A stretch of DNA of 64,000 nt, from NCBI RefSeq assembly GCF_032854445.1, contig NC_088298.1:24993480-25057479 (forward strand), in the 5' to 3' direction. Position 1 is the stretch's first letter. Every line of letters starts with the position of its first letter. The notes beneath the pieces were generated by a model. It was given only the letters and a program-made list of their open reading frames with translations. It had not been told where the DNA came from and did no database searches. The position numbers were made by a program, and so were the translations under genes. The stretch is from Liolophura sinensis. Taxonomy: Eukaryota > Mollusca > Polyplacophora > Chitonida > Chitonidae. Positions 37,100-49,200 of the stretch are shown here, piece after piece.

Positions 37100-39120
37100 T
37101 AACACCAAACTGTTACAGCTGTAAAGCTGAAAATCGCTGTAAATAATGGACTATGCATGTACTCTGTGCATCATGAAAATCGTGAACCTGTGTCAAAGGC
37201 AGATTTACCACATTCGGCACATTTACATGCTATATAGTGTAATACACTGCAAATGACCGGCCAACTGCCTTATTGATGAACGCTGTAGGGTCTAATTGAA
37301 AGTTTGAAAGGCGTAAATCCGGTTATGTCGTTTTTTTCTTTTCTCCGACGAACAGTTTTTTCGCGAATTGCCATTAAAGTGCGAAAAAGGTGAAATTTCA
37401 CCCCTGTTTGGAGGTCACGTGACACAAAGATGACTGAGTGCAAATGGCTATATGTGTACTGTATGCGTGCAGAAAATTTTCAAGTGTCGTAATAAATGCG
37501 GGAGTTCCAGTGCTTGAAAAATTGTCCAAAGGCCGTTTTACTATATTTGGCAATTTGACGTCCCCATGTTATTTGATGCATTTTAAATGCATTTATGACT
37601 AGGGTAAATGTACAAACATGATAACGTAGTTCAACGTCCTGATCATGAATCTGTACTTGTTTCTTTCCTGCGACGTATATTTTTGCCGTAAATTGCGATC
37701 AAATAGCGAAAAATTGCAATTTCCACCATACTGGATTTTTCATGACCTTAAACTTTTACAGTTGTAAAGCTGAAAATCACTGAGTGCAAAGCGCTATACA
37801 TGTTCTCTATTTGTGCTGAAAATCGTTGAGCTGTGTTGAAAAGACGAGACAAATGACTACGAAGAATGTAGACTGTTCTAATGGGTTGGTTATGTATGTA
37901 TACATGGACACCATGACGGTAAACGGAAGTGATACCGTATAAGCCGGCAATACCGGCGTAAACCCAGGAATCGCTGCTTTAGCAGCTATATTTTCTTTTG
38001 TATTTATCATCTCAGAGTACACGTCTCTAAACATTTTCTTTATTCTTTCCAACAGAGTTGTTTCCCCTGAAAGACATTTGTTAGAGGTTTAATGCTCTGA
38101 AATACCTTTCTCCATTTTCTGTATTTCTTCTATGCTCTCTTTTACTTCTTTTATGCTGTATGTTCTTTTCACAAACTAGTATCCCCTGAACAATATTTTC
38201 TCCATTTTCTGTATTTCTTCTATGCTTTCTTTTACTTCTTTTATGCTTTATGTTCTTTTCACAAAATAGCCTCCCCTAAACAATATTTTGCTCTATTCAT
38301 GTACTTCTTTCGCGTTTTACAGCGACACCGGGATTCAAGCCGGTATTGCCTGCCTATACGATGTCATTTCCGGTTACCCTAATGGTGTTCATGGATAGAT
38401 ACATAACCAACCTAATTAGAAAGCCTACATTCTTCGTTGTGATCAGTGCATTGTAAATACGCTGTGTATCTTGTATATGTAGGTGTGCCAAACGGAGTAA
38501 ACCGACCATTGGCCAATATCTGAAGGCCTGCATGTCCCGTCTTTTTCAACACAGCTCAATGAATTTCAGCACACATAGAGCACATGTGCACTCAGTGATT
38601 TTCAGTTTTACAACTGTAATAGTTTTCTGTCACGAGACCTGCAAATGTGGTGGAAATTGCACTTTTCGCAATTTAATCGGAACTTACGACCAAATTCAAC
38701 GTCGCAGAAAAGGAATAAGTCCAGGTTCTTGATCAGGACGTCAAACTACGTCAGGTAGCTTTCTTACTATATTCATACATTTATCCTGGTGATAAATGCA
38801 TTTAAAAGGCATCATAAAACATTGGGACGTTAAATTGCCAAATATGGCAAATCGGCCTTTAAACAATTTTTCAAGCACGAAAACTCCCGCATTTATAACG
38901 ACAGTGGAAAGATTTTCTGCATGCATACATTAACCACATCTACCTCATCGCACTCGACCATTTTCAGTTCCGCATCTGTAGCGGTATTGTGTCACGTAAC
39001 CTCTAAACATGGGGGAAATTTCACCTTTTGTAATTTTAATGGCAGTTGACGACAAAACTGTGCGTCCCAGAAAAGAAAAACGACCAGATTCGTGATCAGA
39101 ACATCAAACTACTCCCAGCA
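37100..39120. repeat. large inverted repeat with ~330-bp internal periodicity
   Basis: About 37280-38050 reappears reverse-complemented at about 38290-39120. Shared mirrored landmarks include AATACCGGC, ACATAACCAACC, TACATTCTTCGT, AACACAGCTCAA, ATAAATGCGGGAGTT, GCTTGAAAAATTGT, TTTGGCAATTT, AAATGCATTTAT and GACGTCCTGATCA. Arms look roughly 75-80% alike by eye. Within the left arm the same landmarks recur about every 330 bp, so the arms are degenerate tandem repeats. The 240-bp centre holds two 90-bp T-rich units. No coding frame is supported. Confidence 0.8.
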
Positions 39121-40075
39121 GGGTGCTTAAAACGTTTAAATTCACAAAATTTTTATCACCTGACAAATTCGTTAAGCTGGGATCGAACTCTGACATGAGA
39201 CTGGCGTGAGCGGTAAAAGCCCGGTGCGATCTGCCTGATGTCAATTTTCCGACGTCAAACCTCTTTGCCACTCAACTATACTTCTTTCATGTTTTCTCGT
39301 ATTTCTTTTATCTGTATCTTACAGAATTGTCAGCTGAAGGTTATTTCCTGATTATTTGTGTATTTCTTGACAGTTTTACGCCATGCTTTACTATAATTAT
39401 GCGTGTAGCCATGTTTGTTAATATATATTGTATAATACAGCTTTGAGCATACAGCATTTCCCTGAAAGACATTCATCAGTAGTTTAGCGACCCTGAAATG
39501 CTTTCCTCCATTTTGCTTTATTTCTTCCATACTTTTTTACTTCTATTATGCTTTATGTTCCTTTCACTGGGTAGTCTTCCCTGAACGTTATTTTGTCCTA
39601 TTCAGGTATTTCTTCCACGTTTTACAATGAGGTTTGCTTCTCTTTGTGGACTTTGAAAATTTCCTCCATTGAAAATTTGTTTCCATTAATTACATTCCTT
39701 AAAGAGTTGTCTCTCCTGAAACAATTCTTATCTATTTCCTTCATGTTTTCTAGCATTTCTTTCATCTTTATCTTCTTACGGAGTAGTCGCCCCTGGAGGT
39801 TATTTCCTGATTATTGATGTATTTCTTTACCGTCTTACGCCATGTTTTAATATAATTATGCATGTAACCACATATTTTAATACAGATGTATATAATAGAG
39901 CTTTGAAATACAACAGAGTTGTTTCCCCTGAAAAACATTAGCTACAGGGTTAGTGCCTTTGAAATTCTTTTCTCCATTTTTCTATATTCTGCTATGGTTT
40001 TGTTTTTACTTCTTTTATATTTACAGGGTAGTCTCACCTAAAGGATGTTTTGTACTATTCATATATTTCTTTCCC
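38096..40075. repeat. T-rich ~90-bp dispersed and tandem unit
   Basis: A unit with TCCATTTTCTGTATTTCTTC, TTTTACTTCTTTTATGCT and CCCCTGAA starts near 38111 and 38201 in tandem, then recurs near 39505 and 39973. Stretches between them (39120-39480 and 39600-39900) contain related CCCTGAA/TTTCTTC pieces and no gene. Confidence 0.7.
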
Positions 40076-40539
40076 GTTTTACAATGAGGTATTAACGGTT
40101 TATTCTTGGAGCTTATGAAGCATTAGAGGATAGACCCGTGGATTATTGCAATCCTAGACTTGCCATTTCAGTCACGGTAATTAATGCACAATTATATGGT
40201 GAACAAGAAATGAGAGTATCAGCCTTCACTGACGTCCTCTAGGCTTTCCTCTAGACATATATAAATCGCGACATATCCAGTGCAGAATTGATCCCTTCAT
40301 TTTATTATAGAAATTAATACACAGTTACATGCGTAATTAGTACCTATAGTACCAGCTTTGAGTCACGTCTTCTGTTCTCTGGGCACATGTATTTAAGAAA
40401 TAATGTTCGCGTCGGGGTAGTCTAACGGTAGTTTTACATCAAATCGATGTGGAAGAGTTTATATTGTAGGTTGAAGGCGAAGCTGTAAGTCGTAATCTTT
40501 CATGCACTTGGACGCGTCCAGTAGCCACTAGCCACCAGT

Positions 40540-40775
40540 TAATGTTAGGTTTACTGTTGGTAGCAAATGGAGATCTACGCGTTCCTTGGAAGTAGCAAAT
40601 GCACTTAGACTGTCCATTACTTGGCGTCCAATAAGTGGATACTCTGGTAGTTCATGGGTGTGGACGCGTTTATCACCACGGACTACCAGAGTCGCCATTG
40701 GTTGGACGCGTCCATCACTATGGACTACCAGAGTAGCCACTTGATGGACGCGTCCAAGTGGATTTGCGGCTTTCA
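40540..40775. repeat. 42-bp repeat with mirrored copies
   Basis: GGACGCGTCCATCACTATGG and CTACCAGAGTAGCCACTT form a 42-bp unit repeated twice at 40670-40760. Partial inverted copies lie at 40505-40650. Many copies centre on the palindrome GGACGCGTCC (MluI core ACGCGT). Confidence 0.75.
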
Positions 40776-41724
40776 TTCGTGAAAACAACACGTTGCCAAT
40801 CACGTCGCTGCCAGCAATTCGTACAATTCGAGCTCATCGCAACATCTGGCGACGATGTTCGCCTGTCAACTGCCCTCTGAATGGTCTATAGGCCCAAATT
40901 CCGTGAGGCATGAGTCTCCTGGACACGGTTCGCCGACTAACCTGATGACCCCAGACATTGATTGAGGATAACGTCACTGTCAGGAAGCGGTTCCTCAGGT
41001 GTAAGGTGCGCATGTACCCGTCTTCTCTAGTTGGCCTCAGACCCCCATTAATTTTCCATAAGCGACAATGTTAACGTATAGCGCTGTAGCTCAGTCCCAA
41101 ACATTCCGTGGCCAATAAGCTTTGGTGCATACCTGGCCCAGCCTGGGAGAAAGAAGCCATAAAAATCTTGACATAGGTTGACCGTCAAAATCTGGACCTT
41201 TCCATGCTGGCAGCTGGAAGGCGTGCCTGACAACGCCAAGGGGACGTCGCTCGCAGCCTCATCACTACCTCACACCTTGTGTCCTCTCGCCCAAAATTTC
41301 AAACTTTCATCAATAAAGCTCATACCTCCCCAAGGTTTAGACAGTTTCCAGCATTTGAATACCAAGCATGCACTTGTACACCAAAACTGGACGCCTGGGA
41401 GCAAAAAAAGACTTTATACCCTAAAATTCACATAACTACAATCGTCCCTACCGAAGAACGGAAGTTGTAATGGAGGTCTGTGTCCAGTTACCATACGCCT
41501 GCCTGTTTTTGACCTGTCCTGTCTATCTGTAACGTTGCATCAAGTTTAATACAGTTACACGAGAGCAGTCGAAGGTCCTTACAATGTGGACATGCGTGGC
41601 TCCCATGGATACCATACCCAGCCCCCCCCCCCCTTCCCCTCGTCGTTCTGGAGTCAATCGAGGCATTACTTTGGTGGTTTTTAGTCGGTGTGCAAATACA
41701 GCACACTGTGTGTAACGTTTTTAT
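40776..41724. other. no gene recognised
   Basis: Moderately GC-rich sequence with short open frames on both strands (up to ~85 codons) and no recognisable domain. A C-run lies near 41620-41631. Confidence 0.4.
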
Positions 41725-42005
41725 GTACTTAGGGGCGGATCCAAGACTACGGTACCACTGTCCTTGGGGGCGGATCCAAAACTACCGTACCATGCTGCTT
41801 GAATGCGAACCAAGACTACGATACCATTGTGCTTCAGGGTGGATCTAAGACTACGGTACCATGGTGCTTGACTTCGGATTCAAGATTACGGTACCATGGT
41901 GTTTGAGGGCGGATCCAAGACTACGGTACCATGGTGCTTGAGGGCGGATCCAAGACAATGGTACCATGGTGCTTGAAGGCGGATCCAAGACTACGGTACC
42001 ATTTT
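41725..42005. repeat. 35-bp tandem array (about 8 units)
   Basis: The unit GTACCATGGTGCTTGAGGGC followed by GGATCCAAGACTACG is repeated with substitutions. Confidence 0.93.
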
Positions 42006-42069
42006 GCCAAAAGTCCTGATTTGAACTACCGATTATGCCTGAGCACACTGTCTTAGCAGCTACCGATCA

Positions 42070-42735
42070 GCCAGTTTTTGGAGAGGCTACAAGATCTAAC
42101 GTGGTAAACTGCGCCAGCTATCGACCAATCTCCATGCGAAGAGGCTACAAGATTTAACGTGGTAAACTGCGCCAGCTATCGACCAGCTGGTGTGCGGAGA
42201 GGCTACAAGATCTAACATGATAAACTGCGCCAGGTACACACCAGTCTATATGCGGAGAGGCTACAAGATCTAACGTGGTAAACTGCGCCAGGTACCGACC
42301 AGCCAGTATGCGGAGAGGCTACAAGATCTAACGTGGTAAACTGCGCCAGGTACCGACCAGCCAGTATGCGGAGGGGCTACAATATCTAACGTGGTAAACT
42401 GCGCCAGGTACCGACCAGCCTGTATGTGGAGAGGCTACAAGATCTAATGTGGTAAAGACTGTGCCAGCTACCGGCCAGCCAGTATGCACAGAGGCTACAC
42501 GATCTAACGTGATGAAGACCGAGACAGCTACCGGGCAGCCAGTATGCGAAGAGGTTATAAGATATAACGTGGTAAAGACTACGATAGTACGACGGAGAGG
42601 CTACAAGATCTATCGCGGTAAAGACTGCGCTAGCTACTGGCCTGTTAGTACTCGGAAAAGCTACAAAATCTAACGTGGTAAACACTGGGCTAGCTACCAA
42701 CCAGTCAGAATGTGGAGAAGCTGGTTGTGATCTTG
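42070..42735. repeat. 58-bp tandem array (about 11 units)
   Basis: The unit contains GGAGAGGCTACAAGATCTAA, CGTGGTAAACTGCGCCAG and CTACCGACCAGCCAGTATGC. Units in the right half carry a GTAAAGACTG variant and length changes. It starts about 65 bp after the 35-bp array. Confidence 0.93.
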
Positions 42736-43757
42736 TACTTGGGTCTGTGGTATAACATCCCATTCCCAGGTGTTCTAACACGCCAATGCCAAATTATTAT
42801 AAAGATTTACAGTATAGTGAGTAAAACCAGAGCAGCGACTACAATGTGATAATTTAAAATGACCACAGGTAAATGGTGAAATACGATCTTATCTGTTCAT
42901 CTGAGTTTGAATTTTATTCTAACTGTTGATGGAAATGAAAATAGTGGCAAATTACACGCCCCCTAGGCACCATGACTTAAACAATTAGGTTTGGTAGTAA
43001 AGCTAACAAAGAGCTCGCCTGATTGAGTCAAAATAATGCAAAACTTCAGCTCGATAATTTAATTACTGAAATCATCAATTTGGTAATTTGCGGTAAATAA
43101 TATGCGCAAAGAGCATTAGCGATGGTATATCGCCATTGTCCTTTGTATGCAGGTAAAACTTCAAGTCAATACATGCAGTACTTCGTAACATATCACCCCT
43201 AACATTTTGTTTATATAAATCATGACTTGTGTAGTTCGTATAAGAATGTTAATTTACGACATTTATTAATTATAGAATTTCCCCTTTTGTGCTGCACGTG
43301 TGTAAAACCTGAGCCCAATAGATGCATTACTTTTTAAGACATGCGCCATATTAAAAATGTATCTGGCCAATGACTTCACAGGCATGCACTTTTCTTTGCT
43401 CTTTCCACAAATTTTTTTTTAAATTTGCGGGCCGACTTCATTGCGGAAGGCGTGAAAGTACAAGAATAGTCGGTAAAAATTTTTCGGGCACACAGCACGA
43501 CGGAAGACTTATAACATTGCAGCCTCGTTTTACAGGTGGTTATTGAGTTTGCTTGTATACCTTACCAAGTTTATTTTCTGTGATCATTGTATTACAGAGT
43601 GATATATTGTAGATTTATCTAGTTGATACAAAGTTGTTTTCTTGGGACAAGGTGGGTACGTGAAACTGGTTTAGCTGGTTCTACACCCTCCCCGGGCCCT
43701 GCCCAATCAGGATAAGACTGGCCATTTGGTCAGTTGAATAAATAGACCATAGTTTTC

Positions 43758-43802
<45 letters not shown>

Positions 43803-44273
43803 AGGTGTGCTTGCGTATATCTGTATATGCTCGCATACATTTACGCATAGATACATTAGATAGTTTGTAAAATTGTTGACCGTTGTCAAGGTTTGGCTTT
43901 CTTGAACATTTTGTGCGCGGGTGTGTGTATATACCCGTACACACCTGTGCATGTATAGATATAGAGTTCAAAAAACAAACAAACAAACAAAAAAAACCAT
44001 ATATAAATAAATACAAAAAAACCATTTCTTACTCAGGGTAGTTAAGTGTAGCTTAGGACCATAAGGTACTCTGTACTTTAGGTACAGAGTGTAGTATTGT
44101 ACTGTAGTCCTCTCTTTGTAATCACACTGTCTTCTATGCACTACTCACCTGAGCGTCTTGTGTCTGCTTCCCCAGCCTAGGGCAGCTCCTAGGCGATCTC
44201 TCTCTATACTTAACTCTGTCTGTGCTAATATACCCCCTGTCTGTCTTCACCCTACATATTACTATTGCATTAG
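42736..44273. other. intergenic stretch upstream of the LINE
   Basis: A/T-rich DNA without a supportable gene. It contains the GT microsatellite at 43761-43800. The last ~230 bp (from about 44040) may be 5' untranslated sequence of the LINE; the exact border was not found. Confidence 0.4.
43761..43800. repeat. (GT)20 microsatellite
   Basis: Twenty perfect GT dinucleotides. Confidence 0.98.
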
Positions 44274-44319
44274 TTAAACGATTGATGAAGAAATTGAGGA
44301 TACTGGCCAGTCCTGCTCT

Positions 44320-45422
44320 ATGGACACCACATAACAGAAGTCGGCAACAAAAAGGTCAAGAGACGTGTCATTAGACAGGAAGGCTGGTGAGGGAAAGAGG
44401 AAAAGGCAAATAAATCCTAAAACCACAGAAAAAAGAAATAATGTACTCATATTATCTGTAGGTGGACTATCCATCGTTGCGTGGAATCCCATCAAAGTTT
44501 GGACACGCCCTTCAGCAAGCAATTGGTAACGTTAAAGTGGTCAAGAAAATAAACGGTAAAGACCTACTAGTAACATGCACAGGACCGACACAAATAAAGA
44601 AAGCTCTGACATTAACCGAATTGATGGGGCGGGATATAGTATGTAGGGCACAAACATCCACTTATTCTACTCGTGGGGTTATTTACGGTTTAGGTGAAAA
44701 GTAAAGTGACTAAAGTACAGAGATTGTTAAAGGGAAAAGACAAGATTCAACAAAATGTTTCATGCTCTATTTCGACTTAGAAAACCTACCTGAAGAAGTA
44801 CATTTAGGATATGAAGTGTTTAAAGTTAAAACTTACGTCCCGCCTATTGTACGTTGTTATAAGTGCCAGATGTACGGCCATATTTCTTCTGACTGTAGAG
44901 GGCGCCAGAGATGTCCGAGATGTGGGGGGGGGGGTCTCACATATTTGATGAATGTGATCAGTTGGACTATCCGCAATGCGTAAACTGTGGGATGCTGCAC
45001 AGTTCGGTGTATCTTATGTGTCCTTGTCGTAAACAGGTCAGTAAGGCACAGTTTATCAAGGTAACTCAGAAAATTTCATTTGTACAGGCACTAAAAACAG
45101 TACGAGACGAAGAGAACCACCATCCGGAAAGGCCAAATGAGCGTGCTTTGTTTGTAAGTACACCATATGAAACTCCTACAGGGGAATCGCATCCTGTTCA
45201 ATCCTCTCAACTCCACCTTTGAGTAAGCCTGCTAAGCCTATCAAGCCCGCAACGCCTGTAATGAAATCAATATTCACTCAAACTAATGCCGATACCGGTT
45301 CCCAGACTGAGAACGTATCTTATAATATGGTCACTCCTTTACTGGCAGTTTTTACAGAAATTATGCTTAAAGTTTTTGAAATTTCGGATGCAGCAGGTTT
45401 GGTTAGGGCGTATTCGAAATAG
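44320..45422 (+). pseudogene. LINE ORF1 (gag-like, CCHC zinc knuckles), disrupted
   Basis: ORF1 products of these LINEs bind the element RNA. A lysine/arginine-rich N-terminus (from about 44320, with an early stop) is followed by a segment ending YSTRGVIYGLGE. After a frame change comes CYKCQMYGHISSDC, a classic C-x2-C-x4-H-x4-C knuckle, then a second Cys cluster (RCPRCGG) broken by a G-run at about 44925-44933, and a third Cys-rich region (CVNCGMLHSSVYLMC). At least three frame changes separate these pieces. Confidence 0.8.
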
Positions 45423-45559
45423 CCCAAAACCGCTTTGGCTCAGAGCATGTTAATTTCAAGCGCCTTAGTGGTGTACTAGCCGCTCTGTCTTCCGAAGAAG
45501 AAAATTCATAGTGAATAGTATCCCCCTGTATCTGTATTACTTAGCATCTATTACCTCTG

Positions 45560-48500
45560 TAATGGCTTTTAATGTCCTACAATATAACGTTCAGGGTATA
45601 CGGTCTCATGGCCAGGAGTTTAAATTTCATTTATCAAATGTTTCTCCAGCTCCGGATGTTGTATGTCTCCAAGAGACGTATTTAAAGAAATCTATTGATT
45701 TCACCTACCCTGGCTACACAATATATAGACGTGATAGACATACAGGGGAGAAGGGTGGGCTGGCTATTTTCTTAAGAAATGGGCTATCATATTCTGAAAT
45801 AGACCTGCCCCACTTTACCTCCATAGAATGCCAGGCTGTTAATGTTTCTACCTTAAATAACAAATCTATTACGGTAGTTAACTTGTATAATCCTTGTAAA
45901 AAGTTAAACCCACTTGATTTTAATTCGATCCTATCCTTTTGCAAAAAGTCATATATTATTAGTGGAAATTTTAATGCTCATAGTCCTCTGTGGGGTGGGG
46001 AAAAACAGACACTAATGGAAGAACAGTTGTAAATTTTATCCAAGGAAATGACTTAGTTATTCTAAATGATGGTACAGGAACACGTATAGACCCTTGTACA
46101 GACAATACATCAGCCTTAGCCCTTACAATATGTACACCTGATATCAGTCTAAATTACACTTGGTCTGTGGATAAGACCTCTCCTTTTGGTAGTGACCATT
46201 ACCCAGTTTATTCTATATACAATTTTTCTCCACACGTCAACAGCTTAGGACAACCCCCACGTTGGAAAGTACATAAAGCCGACTGGGATCTATATAGACA
46301 TGAATGTATAAAATCATTTTCAAGTGATACATTTAGTAAAGATATCGATATATTTAGTAACAACATACTTGAAGCTATGTCCACTGCGGCCAATAACTCT
46401 ATTCCAAAGTCATCCGGAGTAGTCCACCCCAAGATGCAGGTGCGGTGGTGGACGGATGAGTGCTCAGCAGCCATCAAAGAGCGCCAGCGCCGGAAGAACC
46501 GAGCTCGACGTACTAGATTAATGAATGATATCTTATATAAAAAAGCCAAAGCTATCGCACAGCGCACCATCAAGCGAACGTAGAAAGAATGCTGGCGAAA
46601 GTTCTGTTCTAGTCTAAATACCAAGTCTACCGCCAAATCTGTATGGAACAAAGTTATTTTCATCAAAGGTAAGAGAGCTAGAGGTAACATTCCCACAATT
46701 ATATCTGACGGGGTAGAACATGTGTCCAATGAGGACAAAGCTAATGTACTCGTTGATGCCTTCTCCTTTGTGTCCAGTTCAGACAAATATAATCCAGAAT
46801 GTATCCCACATAAACATGAAGTCGAAGAAATGAACCCTTTTAATAATATAGCTTTTGATGATATGCCCATTAACGACGACTTTAGTATTACAGAACGGAG
46901 ACAAGCTTTATCTCCGCATGTGGATTTCCCCCTGGAGATGACGCCATCACGTATTCAATGCTTAGAAACTTGCCTGAGCGCTGTCTTAACACGTTACTTT
47001 TATTGTACAACACTATATGGTCAAACATGAGGTTACCATCCACCTGGAAGAGAGCTGTAGTCATTCCGGTCCCTAAGCCTGGAAAAGATCAGTCCCTACC
47101 ATCATCCTATCGGCCCATAGCTCTAACGTCGTGCATATGCAAAACCATGGAAAGAATGATCAATTCCCGGTTAACGTATTTCCTAACAAAAAAATAATGT
47201 TCAGTCCTGTGTACAGAGTGGATTTCGGTTTAACAGATGCACTACGGATCATGTGGTGACACTGGAAACTGAAATACGAAAATGTTTTTCTGCTAAAGAG
47301 TACCTATTTGCTGTTTTTTTGGACATCGAAAAAGCGTATGATATGGTGTGGAGGACGAGTGTATTAATGAAACTAAAGGATATTGGTATAAGTGGGAAAA
47401 TGCTAGGATGGATAAAAGATTTTTTAACTGATCGTTTTATTCAAGTTCGTGTCGGTAGGCATTTTTCTCAGCTACGCCCTGTAGACAATGGGGTGCCACA
47501 GAGGAGTGTTTTATCACCCACTCTTTTTAATATAGCCATTAATTATCTGCCGAAAGCTTTTCCTCCTAGGCTTAAACGTTCGTTATTTGCCGATGATAAA
47601 GCTCTATGGATTCATGCTCGAAACATCAATGTTTGTAGAAGATATATCCAGCGAGGAATAGATACCATCATGGAGTGGAGCAATAAATGGGGTTTTAAAT
47701 TTTCGTCTACTAAGGCTGAAGGGGTTATCTTTACAAAGAAGTCGGACAAAGACGTATTTGTCAAACTCAACAATTTGCCCGTTAAAATATCTAAATCTTT
47801 CAAGTATCTTGGAGCTATACTTGACAGGCATTTAACTTGGAAGGCGCATATAGAACATATAATTCATAAAGCTCAAAAAGCGTTAAATATTATGAGAAAT
47901 GTATCTGGGAAATCCTGGAAGGGTGGGGTGGGGCAGATAGACAGTGTCTTCTTCTACTATATCGGTCCTTAATCCGTTACCCTGCTGTGAAGCGTATGAC
48001 TCTGCCTGTAAGACACTTAAGGTTAGATTCGATTCAGTGCGCTGCGGATTTGTACCGGGGGTATACAATCAACGCCACTTAACGTTATGCATGTTTTCTG
48101 TAAGGAGTCGCTCTTGTACTTCCGTCGGCGTCAGCGCACTCTCCGATTCTCTCTCATCCTCAAGTAGTCTGTTAACAACTCTGCCTCTGCTGTCCTTCAA
48201 CCTTCATTTTATGACTGCTTATATAGTTTACAGGACTTCCATACAGTGCCTTTCAGTCTAAGATCCAAAACAATTTCTTCCTTACTACAATGTAATGATT
48301 TAAATCTTCAGCCATCTTGTAAACCTAACTTCCCCTCGTGGAAGCTACATATACCATACACATCCATGGAATTTCATTCAAAAATCAGCAAATGTGACAA
48401 CCCTGCAGTGTCTCTGTTGTGTACCAACGACCACATTCATTGCAATTGGCCACAATACCTTCAGATTTTTACAGATGCCTCGACATGCCCCGATACTAAA

Positions 48501-49143
48501 TTAGTGGGTGCATCCTTCACCATACCAGAATTGAAATTAAATAAATCGTTTAGATTATCTGACCTAGTTTCTGTTTTTACAGCTGAACTTACTGCCATTA
48601 TATGTGCTTTAAACTTCCTGTTAGATTTAAAACCGGCCCGAGCTGTTATTTTTACAGACTCATTGTCATCATTACAGGCCATCACAAACTATACCTGGAT
48701 AACATCTTCTAAAATTATATACCAGCTATTACATCTATGTACTGACCTTCATTTTATGGGTGTTTCAGTATCACTCGAATGGGTACCGGCTCATGTTGGC
48801 GTACCTGGCAATGAGTTTGGCCGACAGCTTAGCTAAAGAAGCACTTCAGCACTTTATCTGAATGCCTTAGTTTATTACTCCCAAATTTATGACATCTGGC
48901 AACAAGACTGGGACAACTCTGAAAAGGGTAGAATATTCCATACGCATAGTCCATCCGTGTCTCTTACTTATAATCTTTCTTTACGTTGTCGCCACGATGA
49001 GATCCTTGTATTCAGGTTATTATCCGGTCATATACAAACAAATTCCTATTTATTTCGTTTCGCTCTCCATGATACAGGTCTCCGTGAGGAATGTATGGTG
49101 GGGGGATAGCACTAACCACTTATTGTTACATCGTCAGTGCTGA
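45560..49143 (+). pseudogene. LINE ORF2: endonuclease, reverse transcriptase, RNase H; disrupted
   Basis: Endonuclease (45560-46220): LQYNVQGIRSHG, VVCLQETYLK, then ISGNFNAHSPLWG, where the usual GDFNAH aspartate is Asn, then after a frame change FGSDHYPVY. Reverse transcriptase (about 46950-47920): VVIPVPKPGKD and SYRPIALTSCICK, then in another frame FLDIEKAYD (motif A), NGVPQRSVLSPTLFN (motif B) and LFADDKALW (motif C). RNase H (about 48450-48840): FTDAST, TAELTAI, FTDSLSSLQAI and VPAHVGVPGNE keep the acidic residues and the histidine. The C-terminal segment ends TNHLLLHRQC. Frame changes occur near 46005, 46580, 46960, 47200, 47940 and 48250, plus one near 48835. Confidence 0.87.
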
Positions 49144-49200
49144 CGACCATCTGTGAAAATTGTACCATTGGGTGACCGATTGGGGTTTCACAGTGTCATT

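Larger units (their letters stand above)
44274..49200 (+). mobile_element. non-LTR retrotransposon (LINE) of the I/Jockey type with RNase H, broken
   Basis: The order is ORF1 with zinc knuckles, then ORF2 with endonuclease, reverse transcriptase, RNase H and a C-terminal Cys/His segment. RNase H places it near I-like LINEs. Frames are interrupted many times, so it is not autonomous. Neither end is sharp: no poly-A tail or target-site duplication was identified. Confidence 0.88.

Noticed and set aside
41725-42735. CRISPR-like array
   Set aside because: Units are adjacent and diverged with no constant repeat/variable spacer pattern; the genome is eukaryotic.
43681-44025. Minus-strand frame of 114 codons with a His-Thr run
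   Set aside because: The run is the GT microsatellite read in reverse; the rest shows no domain.
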